Positions 1 through 10,494 of a stretch of 28,971 bases of DNA are shown piece by piece; position 1 is the first letter of the stretch; every line of letters starts with the position of its first letter. The notes under the pieces were generated by a model. That model saw nothing but the letters and a program-made list of their open reading frames with translations. It was not told the DNA's origin and did no database searches. Origin of the DNA: Hemicentrotus pulcherrimus. Lineage: Eukaryota; Echinodermata; Echinoidea; Camarodonta; Strongylocentrotidae. The stretch spans positions 66,218-95,188 of the forward strand of contig BEXV01001663.1 of assembly GCA_003118195.1 (NCBI GenBank), in the 5' to 3' direction. The position numbers and the translations under genes were made by a program.

Positions 1-1008
1 CATTTTGTAAAATTTTACGAAAATCAACTCATGATCATATCTTCATAACTAAATGGTATTTCTCATTCATATTTACCATGATCAAGGTCAATATCCGTCC
101 GGTCAATTTTAGGTCAAATAACGCGCGCGTGCGCGTACGTCCACGCGTCAATGCGCGCGCACAAATTTGAAATGCTCAAAATCGCCTCAAAATCATTTTG
201 CATACGTTTTAGGCCATTCTAAGCATTTTATAAAAAATCGCGCACACGCACATGCGCGTGCGTTTTCGCGCGTAAAACTTTTACGCAACATAGAATCGCC
301 ATTTGTTTTTTCTTTCATAATATTCCACATATTTTTACAAACAAATTGTACCATGTATGTCTCCTTATAACTATAATAACGGAATGATCGACGTTTAACA
401 AGAATTTCAGTGCGTGCGAGCTCTTGTAATACATAGCATATATAGGCAAAAACATGCCTCTACAAAATTCATTCTAGCTCTTTAGGATGCAAGGTAACCC
501 CAATTTGTTTTCATATCTTGATAAAGTATGAGTCGGAGATATGATTTCATGTCTCATTGACCCTCAATTAACTCATGACCTCATCATAATGGCCTCCGAA
601 CTCAAAATTTCAATTTGCATATTATGACGTCATCATGTATTTGGAAAATACATTGTATCTCTGTAAATATTGATCAATTTTCTTTCAAATTTTGATATGT
701 TCTAGCTAAGACAATTAACTACAAAGACAGTTAACAAAATCATTCAATTCGACAAAGTAATCATGGCGTATTTTTGTGATTAAAGGAGGCATGTCAATTT
801 TTACTTTTTGTGTGTATTCTCTACGGGACATGACTTTTTCTCAAAAATGGATTCTACATTCCCGTTTTTCGCGAGCAATATCTCCGTCTTTTTAGCTTCG
901 TTTACAATGAACCTTGAGTATGTTGTAGCTGAGACGATTAGCTATCTCAAATGCGCCGTTCATTTTGTCTCAAATTTTAGTTGAACCAGCCCACCTATAC
1001 TTGTTCCA
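1..1008. other. Intergenic, repeat-like, with alternating CpG tracts
   Basis: No gene is supported here. Two stretches, about 119-163 and 239-272, are strongly alternating purine/pyrimidine and very CpG-rich (CGCGCGCGTGCGCG-like) inside otherwise AT-rich DNA. The rest holds phrases that look like old dispersed repeat, but I cannot assign a family. The short open frame at 167-370 crosses this low-complexity DNA and shows no domain. The right boundary is where LINE reverse-transcriptase homology begins. Confidence 0.5.
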
Positions 1009-2663
1009 AACAAGTATTACAAATCTAGTTTAATAGATAATTTTCAATCTGCCTACCGCCCGCACCATATAGTGTGGAAACGCTGCTAACTAATCTTGTG
1101 GACAGTATCCTCTCCGAAATGGATAAAGGTAACATTACTTTTCTTGTGCTACTTGATATGTCAAGTGCTTTCGACACTATTGACCACACAATACTTGTTA
1201 AGAGACTACAGTCTCTTAGGGTAACAGGCACTGCGCTGCGGTGGTTTTCGTCATACATTCATAAAAGAACCCAGTATGTCTCTGATAATAACTCTAAATC
1301 TGACAAAAAAATTATCTTCCATATGGTGTGCCACAAGGGTCTGTTGGTGGCCCGTTAATGTTCTCTGTTTACCTTGAGCCAATTAGTACAATTATTAAAA
1401 AGCATAATATAAAATATCATTGTTACGCTGATGACATTCAGCTTTTCATTTCTGTACATCCTTCCTCAGATGCAATCGCTGATGCTAAGAGAACTTTAGA
1501 AGCCTGTATTCATGACATGAAAGGCTGGATGGATTCCAACAGTCTTAAAATAAATGAAAATAAAACCGAGTTTATCATTTTGGGCTCTAAGAATTCTTTA
1601 CTGAGAGCAAATCATACTCATTTGAGCTTGCATGTAGGTGACAAAGTTCTAAAGCCAGCCTCAAAGGTCCGTAACCTCGGTGTGATATTTGACAATAATA
1701 TGTCATTTATTGAACATGTATCTAGTATATCAAAGTCTGTGAGATATCAACTGCGGAACCTTGGGTTCATACGAAAATCTCTTACTCAAAAAGCATGTGA
1801 ACAATTAATCCATGCATTGATCTCATCCCGCTTAGATTTTTGTAATTCTATTCTATTTGGACTCACAAAACAGCAGCAAGACAGACTGCAATCTCTCCAA
1901 AATTCCAGTGCAAGACTCCTCACTTTCACACCAAGAATGTATTCTATTACGCCTATATTACGCTCTCTTCACTGGCTACCTGTCCAGAAGAGGGTCCACT
2001 TCAAAATTATGCTACTTGTTTATCGGGCTCTCCATGGAATCTCGCCACAATACATTAAAGACTCACTACACTCCTATAATCCAACTCGTTCCTTAAGATC
2101 TGGAAGTGATAATTTGCTGCAAATTCCCCGTACCCGTCATTCATGGGGAGACCATGCTTTTTCGCATGCAGCAGCCAAATTATGGAATAAGCTTCCCTCA
2201 TCACTTCGCTGTATTGCAACATACTCTGCCTTTAAAACTCGTCTAAAGACTTACTTATTTCATCTGTAACCCAGTATTACCTTAAGTTGTATATAATTTT
2301 ATTTTACTAAATCTATAATTGATATGTTATTTGTATATATATTTGAAATTAATTAGTTATCACATTTTGGTCTCATTGGCTTCCTGTGTGGGGCCTGTTG
2401 GCCTCAGATGCTAGAGCTTCTGTGAATAATGTGCTGACTGGGCTAGTCCCTTAAATTGTCAGTGAATTAAGCAGCTGAAGGGCACCAGGCCCCATCAGGC
2501 AGAGCTGAGGATTAAAATGGGTTGTAAAAAAATATTGCAAAAAAAAATATCGCAAAATTATTAACTTTACTTGTATCAAAGAGAACTGTTGCTGAGCTAG
2601 CGCCATGAGCGTCCCTGGACGGTGTGTGTGCTCTATACGTTTACACTATTATTATTATTACAT
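1009..2663 (+). mobile_element. 5'-truncated CR1/L2-like LINE (non-LTR retrotransposon)
   Basis: The segment starts abruptly inside the reverse-transcriptase domain (near the FQSAYR motif) and runs through the RT C-terminus, a stop at 2267-2269 and about 390 bp of 3' UTR. It ends in a short TTA/TAT repeat (about 2647-2661). No endonuclease or ORF1 is present, so this is a typical 5'-truncated, dead-on-arrival copy. The C-terminal LHWLPVQKRVHFK and PTRSLRS-type block is characteristic of CR1/L2/Rex1-like LINEs. The exact clade is not certain by eye. The 5' junction is approximate. Confidence 0.85.
1027..2269 (+). pseudogene. LINE reverse transcriptase, C-terminal part, frameshifted
   Basis: This is the RNA-dependent DNA polymerase of the LINE above. 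Visible blocks in order are FQSAYR (about 1042-1059), motif A SSAFDTIDH (about 1165-1191), motif B GVPQGSVGGP (about 1325-1354; usual form GVPQGSVLGP), motif C YADD (about 1424-1435), and the C-terminal LHWLPVQKR and PTRSLRS region ending KTYLFHL. Two lesions break it. The first is a 2-bp insertion near 1069, just before the HSVETLL block. The second is a one-base slip in the A-run at about 1305-1311 that moves motif B to another frame. After about 1325 the frame is open for more than 300 codons. The catalytic aspartates are retained, but with no N-terminal half the copy cannot be autonomous. Confidence 0.85.
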
Positions 2664-2840
2664 TCTTTGATTTTTTGAACCACTTGATCATGCATAACCG
2701 TCCAGGCTCAATTTTGTCCGTTTCTGGTCTGTTTTAAGGCATTTCTTAATACTTCCTTCCTTCTTCACTTTCCTAGTTCCTACATAGTTATAACAATTTC
2801 CCTCTAAAAAGTCCAAGATAAGTTCTTTAATCTGCGACGC
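2663..2840 (+). repeat. Direct repeat, copy 1 of 2
   Basis: This segment matches 3840-4013 in the same orientation. Shared phrases include ACCGTCCAGG, then GTCCGTT, then a GGCCGTTTT-like block, then a TTCTT-rich part, and GAGACG/GCGACG at the end. It begins directly after the TTA-repeat tail of the LINE. The two copies are clearly diverged. It is probably part of an unclassified dispersed repeat. Confidence 0.55.
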
Positions 2841-3839
2841 ATATCCTGACCTTAAAAATGCCATCTTTGCACTACAATTTCAAAAATAATTGCACATAGC
2901 CATGCTGAATTTAACGCTCCCATGAAAATGCAAAAAGTAGCGTCCTCTTAAGTTCTGGGCATTGAATTTTGTTTTCTGTGGCCGTATCTCCATTATTTCT
3001 TGCCAAACTTGTACCATCTTTTGGATTTAGATACTTGAAGATATGCCATTTCCAGCCAAGTACTAAACTACATACCCTAAAGCTGACCAAATTTGAGAAA
3101 ATTGCCCTCCAAATTCGCCATTTACAAAAAAAATTCCGAAATACCTTCAACTTGCTCTAAAACTGACGATCCTTATATTTACGTCAATGGAATTTTGCAT
3201 TCACATGTATCCAAGCACGTGACAATTAAAGTTTGTTAAGATTGGATGGTGTCATAGCAAAAGTATTGCCCAAAATAATTAATTTGTTATGCATTACGTA
3301 ACAGCCCGTTAAATGCATGCGATAATATCATTGCACGCAGATGCCAATTGTGTCAAACTGACCGTGACCGCAATTAAGTGTTGTTTCAAATGATACCAAA
3401 TACGTTATGTTATCATAGAAATATTTGAGAAATAATTTAATTGCGTTTAAACAAGGGTCACTATACAAATTCTGCTGAGTTTCCGTCAAGTTATATAACG
3501 TATCTAAGACTTCATTTTTAAAACTCCTTTTCGCCCCCTTCTCGCCCTTTTTCCCCCTTAGAATTTGGCAGTAATATTCCGAGTTGAAATCAGTGCGCCT
3601 CGCAGCTGGATTTTTTTAAATCGTCAAGGGGGCCAATTATTGAAGACGCCATTTTATACTCTGCATGCATGGATGTGTATGGGCGGCTGTTTGTGTCACA
3701 GCACGCTTGGCCATATGCACCAAATGCAAATGCTTTTGGTTTTGCATGCAGTGCTTGCGAGCCCTCTTTAGGACCCTTTCTCTATTCCAATTTCCCTCAA
3801 ACTTCGTAGGCAAAGTATCGTGCATTCATTGAAGGTCAC
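2841..3839. other. Intergenic, no gene recognised
   Basis: Short open frames on both strands (2911-3160 and 3565-3825) overlap each other and show no domain, signal peptide or repeated homologue. The sequence lies between the two arms of the direct repeat and may be part of the same unclassified element. Confidence 0.5.
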
Positions 3840-4013
3840 TAATTTCTTCGTTTTTCGGAATCTCTCATGCGTGACCGTCCAGGTGCCATAACGTCCGTTC
3901 CGGGCCGTTTTGGTGGCCTTTCTTTCGCTCTCCCTATCTCAACTACCACAGAAGCTTCAGACTTCTGACAAATTTCTCTGGATAGTCCGAGAAAAGCTCT
4001 TTCGTTTGAGACG
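3840..4013 (+). repeat. Direct repeat, copy 2 of 2
   Basis: Homologous to 2663-2840 in direct orientation, about 1.2 kb downstream. This copy is more GC-rich (for example GTCCGTTCCGGGCCG) and probably closer to the ancestral sequence, since the first copy differs partly by C-to-T and G-to-A changes. Confidence 0.55.
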
Positions 4014-4069
4014 TAGAAACACGTGCGTCACTGCACGCATATCGTTGTGACACGATTGCATGTCTAGTC

Positions 4070-4262
4070 TTTATTATCATTATTATACTAGAGTGCTATT
4101 TATTTTGGCAGCTGACCTGTAGCCGGGGAATGATAATTTATCTATGTTGTTTTCATTCTGTTATTTGTTTCATTCTTACCAAAAAGGGCCTAATGGGAGA
4201 CCACCAAATTGGTGATATATGCCGCCCTGTATAAATATCGTAAATAGATAAATAAATTAATA
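4070..4262 (+). mobile_element. LINE 3' end fragment
   Basis: The segment contains a LINE 3'-UTR-like block (GGGAGACCACCAAATTGGTG, a short inverted repeat around CACCAAATTGGTG, then GCCGCCCTGTATAAATATCG). It ends in a simple A/T-rich tail of AAATAGATAAATAAAT type. No coding part remains. Confidence 0.55.
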
Positions 4263-4778
4263 AATATTATATTATTATGGAGACATTTGTCGGTAAGTGT
4301 TGACATCTAATAAGGCGGTCTTTTGTTTAAACAGGAAGCCAGTGTAACTGCCGTAGAAAAGAAAGAACAGTCGTGCTTATTTCAAGAACAAAAAACACTT
4401 ACTGCTCGGTTCTTAGCACGTTGTATACATTGGGCATTGGACAAGCCTAGTAGGGAGTTATTTTCTTCTTCTTTTACACTAATCTGAATCTATAGGTTAC
4501 TGATACTCGCACTAATTACATTTCAAGTTTAACTTTATGAATACAAAAAGTATGTTATAACACAATGAATCAGAGATTAAAAGGAGAAAAACGATTGTTT
4601 GACTAGATCAATACATCTTTTAACTACTCATACAAAACATATTTGTTCTATTTTGAGCTTTCCGCCTGTTCATATAACATGACATCAATATGAAGATCAG
4701 TTATTGGCTCCGAAAACGCAACTTCATTTCGCGGGCGCATGGCTATCACTCGTTAATTAGGCTTATGTCCAAAGTTTG
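4263..4778. other. Intergenic, no feature seen
   Basis: AT-rich sequence with no open frame of note and no recognisable repeat. Confidence 0.5.
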
Positions 4779-5060
4779 AGTTTGAGTTTAAGTTTTATTG
4801 ATTTCACATTTCACATGCAGAAATAAAACAGATAACAAAATATACATAAAAGACATATTGTTTCATAATTTAAATACAATGATTATATTAAATAACAAGG
4901 TAATCATCACATTTGTTTGACAACTTATATCATTTAAAGGAAACCCAGACAAAAGAATAAAGTGAAATGTGCAGGAACCTATAGAAAAGCAGAGCTTGTA
5001 AAAACAAAAGGTTCCTGGGCGTCTTGAAAAATAACAGGGACAGAAAATGTAGAGAGTAGA
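4779..5060 (-). mobile_element. LINE 3' end fragment (minus strand)
   Basis: Read on the minus strand, this piece ends in an AATAAAACTTAAACTCAAAC-type tail, as LINE 3' termini do. It contains a hairpin at 4974-5015: outer stem GGAACC/GGTTCC, inner AAGC/GCTT. The same hairpin design occurs at 26359-26399 in another LINE tail on the minus strand. Coding sequence is absent. Confidence 0.6.
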
Positions 5061-5801
5061 GAGTGGTACACAACTAAAATTAAAATTAAAATTAAGACGG
5101 CAGTAATTTTACAAATAGTTGTTTGCGAGTTCAATACAATACAATACAGAACAAAGAAAGAAAAAGAAATACATTAACACGAAGAGTAGTAACGAGCCAG
5201 TAAATAGCAGAGAATGCACCTATTTCTACCATACATGTTTGAACCACCTGAAAGTTTACAAAAACCGAAGAAATCATAAATTATTCATTCCTTTCCCGTT
5301 AAAATCCACTTAAATGTCACACAGGCAAAAAAACGCAAAAAAAAAAGCAAACGAATTGTAAAATGAAGTGGTTGTTTAATAATCAGTAATGCTCCCGGCG
5401 AGAGTATGAAAGAGCACGTCTCTATAGAGTAGATTTTCCGACCTTCCATTTTCCATCTCGGAAATAATTATGAACGACAGTGCATATATATTGCATGCAT
5501 TCTCTTAAGCATGTCAAATACTGGGTTTATTTTGGTATTTATTAGCAAATTAGCTCCGGGTTTGGTAGAAAGAAAAATGAGGGACGGCTTGCGGTCCCCT
5601 CAACTGATCATACTGGACAATCAAAATATTTGTCTGCAGTTTTTTTCTTGGGCAGACTTTTTACACTTTGAACAGCGTCAACTTGATTCTTATTAATTCT
5701 GTAGGTTCCCTGATTTCCCTGCAAGGTAGGCTGTGACTGATGGTCTGTAAAATTGAACTCAAAGCAAACATCGCATCTGAACAAAATATTTCTTACTTGC
5801 C
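5061..5801. other. Intergenic upstream of GPCR pseudogene 1
   Basis: The region holds a short AATAC repeat (about 5135-5150), A-rich tracts near 5154-5170 and 5325-5350, and no convincing gene. No clear TATA or initiator element can be assigned. Confidence 0.45.
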
Positions 5802-6825
5802 ATGGACTCACAGACAATGAAAATGGAGGACACAAACAACGATACCTCATTTTATAGTTCGACCGACGGAACCAAGTTACCTTTATATGTACTTGTTTCT
5901 TATGCCTTTGTTATTGGTGTAACTGCTGTGTTTTCTTTCTGTCTCAACATGTTACAGTTTATTGTCGTTCGCTCGTATCGTGAATTGGCAACGTCCAGTA
6001 GAATCATTTTCAAGACACATGCTATCTTCGATATACTTTTGTCCATAGCCTACGGATTTACAGTACCACTAATCGTCGGTGGTTCCTGGGATTCGAAGGG
6101 TATTTACTAAGCGGCGGGTTTCTGTCATTGTTCTCAGCCTGTACCATCTCGCTGTATGCCCAACAAAACTTAGACCGTCTACTATCCATCGTGATTCCGT
6201 ATAGATACATTGCCTTTGTGACAGATTTCAAAATATGGATGTGGACAGTTATCAACATACTATTGGCGACGGTGATGTTCTGTGTTGGTATGCTTGCTGA
6301 TGACGTTTCCAATTTCTCAAAATCCTTGTGAGGACATCTGCCGGCATATGCCTGCTGGAGCAGATATCGTTAACTGAATCACAGAAAGGCTTCGGTGTGA
6401 TTTTTCTTTCCATGATGACTCCAAACATACTTTTGATATACGTGTACACATGGCTTATGGTGGTAACTTACAGACACGCACAGAAAATACATGCTCAGGA
6501 AATGATAGGGGCTCGACCCCTGAACAACAATCAAGGTATCCTAGCGAAGGTTGGGTCACTGAAGAGGGCGTTTCGTATGGTTCTTGTGACAGCCGGATGG
6601 TACGTTTTGACAGTGGTTCCAATAGCACTTTGGCAGGTGCTGGAGAACAACCAGCGCATTGTCCATTTTTCGATGCAAATGTTTGCATTGTGGATGTTTC
6701 TTTGTCAAACCTTTGGTAATTTCCTAAGTCTGTATGTGTTAAAGGAATCCTACAGACTCGAAGTAAAGAACAAAATAGTAAATATGAAAGGTGTATTCGC
6801 ATGTGAAGGTAACAATAATGTATAA
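5802..6825 (+). pseudogene. Rhodopsin-like GPCR pseudogene (cluster member 1)
   Basis: A single-exon class A GPCR homologous to the three intact genes downstream, but readable only across three frames. Frame one (5802-6110) covers the N-terminus with an NDTSF-type glycosylation site, TM1 and TM2. A 7-bp deletion right after TM2/ECL1 (at about 6108, relative to paralogues) removes the conserved CNV and the TM3 cysteine codon and creates a stop. Frame two carries TM3 with NLDRLLSIVIPYRY and TM4. An 11-bp insertion at 6323-6333 relative to paralogues shifts again. Frame three holds ECL2 (AGIC), TM5, RHAQKIHAQE, TM6 (VTAGWYVLTVVP) and TM7 (TFGNFLSLYVLKESYR). Three in-frame ATGs occur at 5802, 5817 and 5823; the last best matches the paralogues' N-terminal length. 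Both lesions could in principle be assembly errors, but two independent ones make a pseudogene more likely. Confidence 0.85.
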
Positions 6826-6978
6826 ATTAAATTCATATAATTAATTTGTTGCGCAAATAGATCGTTTTGTCGCGAGGGAGAGAAAGAAAAAAGACATACT
6901 CTACAATAATTGAAGCAAACAAATATTTGTAGTTAAGCATTTTCAACTTCTATTTGAAATACAACCTTTTGGTTGCAA

Positions 6979-6999
6979 AATAAATTCGTAATGAATAAA
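6979..6999 (+). promoter_or_regulatory. Two AATAAA polyadenylation-signal matches
   Basis: AATAAA occurs at 6979-6984 and 6994-6999, about 155-175 bp after the stop of GPCR pseudogene 1 and on its strand. Position and spacing suit an ancestral 3' end. The motif is common in AT-rich DNA, so this is only suggestive. Confidence 0.3.
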
Positions 7000-7039
7000 G
7001 ATTGTATGGGATGTGCTTGAATAACATTTTACTCCACCG

Positions 7040-7058
7040 CTCTCTCTCTCTCTCTCTC
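7040..7058. repeat. (CT)n microsatellite
   Basis: About nine uninterrupted CT dinucleotides. Confidence 0.9.
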
Positions 7059-8021
7059 AGACACAGACACAAGCCTACGAGGCCCGCGTGAATACAAATT
7101 ATTTAAACATGGTTATAGAATTTGAATAACAATTGGCATGAAAACAGTTTCTTAACAGCAATTATTTTTAACATATAAAAAAAGCATTATCATGTTTTTC
7201 AAATTTAGCATAGATGGGTCCTAAATTGAGCAAAAATATTTTAATATTTTTTAATTTCATGATAGCTGACATTATCGCTTCTTTACTATGCCAACAAGAC
7301 GCTGTGGTTTTGAATGCTGTCTATTATTAAACTTACTATCCCATAATAATTTATTAAAGAAATGTTTACTCGTGCAATTGCCCGGGAGTTTGTTGGCAGC
7401 TACTAAATTCATCATAAACCTTTAATTACTGTGATTATCAAGTGTACCTCAAAAAAAACTTTCATTCTGATCGAAGACAGCATGTCATCCATAAAGACAT
7501 AATTATCAGTTCGGTCATATGAACTCGCGTTATCGAAAATAAGACGAAAGGGAAAACTGTCACTCAGCGTTACGGTCGTTTTAAAGTTCATTATGAACTA
7601 GCGTGTCATCGGTGGTTGGATGGCTATTTCTCCTCCGTTCATACTTCATTAACATTTCACCTCATTTGCATTATCGTGATTATTTTCGTGTTCCTTCAAA
7701 TCGGAAGGATTTTAGCGGATTAGTCACCGATAGTTCGTGTTGAGTTGATAAACATCTGCCGCGCCTATCATTCTGTGCAGAAAGGACGGGTGGTTAAAAT
7801 GAATATGCTGCGGATGTCTTTACGATCCTTGAATGAGTACTCAACCTTCTGTGATGACTAGAATACGTCAAGCTTAGGTTTGTGATCAGATGAATAAACA
7901 TTTATCTCTCATCTCATCATTTCTCATAGCTAATTCGCTCCCGAAATCTACCGTGAAAATTATTTTTTCTCCATGAAATATATAACTTTAAGATCATATA
8001 TTGAGGAGTCACTTTAACATA

Positions 8022-9011
8022 ATGGCAGTAAATGAATCCTTGGGTAACAATACATCCTTTATATCCTATACCGATCCAACTGTTCCGCTACATCATGTTG
8101 TCATTTATGCCTCCATTATTGGCCTTACATCACTGGCCTCGCTCTGTCTCAACATCGTGCATTTCATGACTATTTCATCAGTAGAAAACATGACGATGAC
8201 TAGCAGAACCATCTTTAGAGTGCATGCCATTTGTGATATGATATTTGCAGTAACCTATGCATTCATGATTCCCCTGATACTCTTGGACTCCTGGTACCTG
8301 CGAGACATATACTGCAACGTAAGCGGTGGTATTTTTACCTTTTTCTCTATGTCCTGCGTCACGCAGACCTACCTACGACACCTGGATCAACTACTATCTA
8401 TAGTAATGCCATACAGATATACAGCAGCTATAACTAAGGTCAAACTCTGCATCGTTATAGCTAAGTCCTTTGTGACGAATCTACTCCTTTGTTTTGGAAA
8501 CGTCAGTGGTGTCAAGTTTTCAAAGACATCTACCGGAATCTGCTGGATGACTCAAAATGTAACCCAAATTTCTGCTCTTCTAATCGTTGGAATTGAGGCA
8601 CCATACATATTCCTTGTATCATTGTACGTCTGGCTCTTGGTCGTAACTTACAGACATGCAAGGAAGATCCATGCCCAGGAGCTCATAGGGGCGCCCCAAC
8701 TGCAGAATGGCAACAAGGTTATCGGAAAGATCAGGTTAATCAAGAGGGCGCTGCGTATGGCTTTTGTAACGGTCGGCTGGTGTGCCACCACCTGGTGGCC
8801 CTTCCAGATTTGGTTGGTGGTGAACACAATGAATGTCAATATCCATTATGGAGTAACAATGTTTGTATTCTGGATGCTCCTGTGTCAGACCTTCGGGAAT
8901 CCTATTATTCTATCGTTTAAGCAATCCTACAGAAATGCTATGATGAAAAAGGTGAGACCAATGATAGTTGTATTGCAGTGCAAGAGGCAAACCTTATTAG
9001 CTTGCAAATAA
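8022..9011 (+). CDS. Intronless rhodopsin-like GPCR (cluster member 2, DQL type)
   Basis: A 329-residue seven-helix receptor for the plasma membrane; ligand and G protein are unknown. The start at 8022 (MAVNESL) is chosen because the paralogue at 16456 begins identically and member 3 at 19207 has the same residue register. N-terminal sequons are at N4 and N9/N10. Helices lie at about 27-50, 63-89, 97-128, 140-161, 183-209, 245-268 and 273-299. Asp72 is the TM2 aspartate; Cys98 and Cys174 can form the TM3-ECL2 disulphide. The DRY position (122-124) reads DQL, losing the near-invariant arginine. TM6 reads TWWP (257-260) for CWxP. TM7 reads NPIIL (293-297) for NPxxY. ICL3 carries RHARKIHAQE (211-220). 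It sits in duplication unit A. Family type: lineage-expanded, probably chemosensory-like class A receptors; that role is inferred. Confidence 0.9.
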   Translation: MAVNESLGNNTSFISYTDPTVPLHHVVIYASIIGLTSLASLCLNIVHFMTISSVENMTMTSRTIFRVHAICDMIFAVTYAFMIPLILLDSWYLRDIYCNVSGGIFTFFSMSCVTQTYLRHLDQLLSIVMPYRYTAAITKVKLCIVIAKSFVTNLLLCFGNVSGVKFSKTSTGICWMTQNVTQISALLIVGIEAPYIFLVSLYVWLLVVTYRHARKIHAQELIGAPQLQNGNKVIGKIRLIKRALRMAFVTVGWCATTWWPFQIWLVVNTMNVNIHYGVTMFVFWMLLCQTFGNPIILSFKQSYRNAMMKKVRPMIVVLQCKRQTLLACK

Positions 9012-9363
9012 TGCCTGCACTCAGAGTGCTTAAGGCCTACAAATTACTTGTTACAGAAGAAGATAAAATGTGGTAAATATGTGGAGTATGAAGTCGTTGT
9101 CAAGCTAATCATGTAATATACACGAATAGCAAAAGTGGTCACATCGAAATAATTGAATAAGAAAACTGTCCGTCATAGACTGAAATATACCTATTTTAGA
9201 ATATTGGATTGAAAAAAGAATGTCGTATTGATGATGTTCAGTTGTATAATTCATTGAATCCCAAATCTTCAAGTAGCGTTTAGAATGCAACATTATTGAT
9301 AGAAAAATGTGGATGATAAGGAACAAATCATGAATAGTTCTACTAGATTAGTTCTACTAGACT

Positions 9364-10258
9364 TAGACATTACCGGATCATGTTTATTTGTTTCTTGATG
9401 TTTCTTTGGTTGAGCACTCTGAATCAGTCAGAACTCTAAGACTTGTCTCTTCTTTGACCATGTCTCAAGAGGTTACCTCACTGTGTAAGTCATTACATTT
9501 TTATCTGTATAGCATATCTAGGGTCAGAAAGCTGTTAAGTGATAAGGCATGCCACCATGCTATTCGTTCTCTTGTTTAAAGCCGTCTTGATAATGGCAAT
9601 TTTCTCTTGATTAATATTAATGTTTCAGATATTGATAGACTTCAACAAATCAAGAATTGGGCAGCCCATATTGTCTCAAAAGCAAGACAATATGATCATG
9701 TGTCTCCTATGTTTAATCAACCACACTGGTTAACTGTTCCCAAGAGAATAATGTATTCAGTTACACTATTTGTTTATAAATCGATGTATAACCATATCCC
9801 ATCCTTTATTTCTAGTCTGTTTTGTCCCATCCAGCAATTAAGATGTACATTGCACTTAAGGTCAGACCGTCATCAGATCCTCTTCTCCTGCAAATTCCCC
9901 TCATCAATTCGAAGAAGGGTCAATATATAACCTTTTCTGGTCTCACTATATGGAATTGTCTCCCACTAAGCATTCGTTCCTACTCCTCAGTCGAATCATT
10001 CAAAAGAAATCTCAAGACTTATTTGTTTTCTTTGTGATCGTTTGTTTAAGGCCTTGTGTGGAGTAATGTACAGTATGAACCAGGCTTGGTTTATGTGCTG
10101 CACGGCTTTTCGAATAACTTTACACAGCTGTATTCAACAGATTTACAGTGTATGCGCTTGGACAGCAAAATCATTATTTTTTTTATTAACTTTCTTTAAG
10201 CGCTTTGAGCATGTTTAAGCAAATGTGCTATATAAATATCAATATGTATGTGTATATA
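9364..10258 (+). mobile_element. Degraded CR1-like LINE 3' part
   Basis: A decayed LINE reverse-transcriptase C-terminus followed by a 3' UTR. The first frame (about 9388 on) reads like the linker after the RT fingers (VTSLCKSLHF, ISRVRKLL) up to RSLV. It is then cut by a TAA at 9577-9579, exactly where SRLD follows in the same frame. It continues through DRLQQIKNWAAHIV and HWLTVPKRI, then shifts frame near 9830-9890 into IWNCLPLSIRS and FKRNLKTYLFSL, ending at 10035-10037. The 3' UTR holds GCGCTTTGAGC and GTGCTATATAAAT, typical of LINE 3' ends, and closes in a TATG-rich tail. It differs in sequence from the LINE at 1009-2663. The homologous site in duplication unit B (about 17690-17700) lacks it. 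Confidence 0.75.
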
Positions 10259-10494
10259 TGAAAGTGTAGTTTTGAAGAAAACAAAATGAAGAGAAATATA
10301 TGAATCAATAAATCAAACAAGAATATAAAAGTAAATGTATATTTCTTGCTTTATTCTACACAAACTTGAAATGAGAGAATACTACCCCTGGCACAAACAA
10401 CAATTTTATGATGCATTTTATAATAACTGGTTAAACAGTAATAATAGTACTAATATCATCAATAATAATTATGTCATTATTTATAATGATGATA

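Noticed and set aside
5154..5313. Small lysine/asparagine-rich frame (5119-5313)
   Set aside because: A-rich low-complexity stretch without supporting features.
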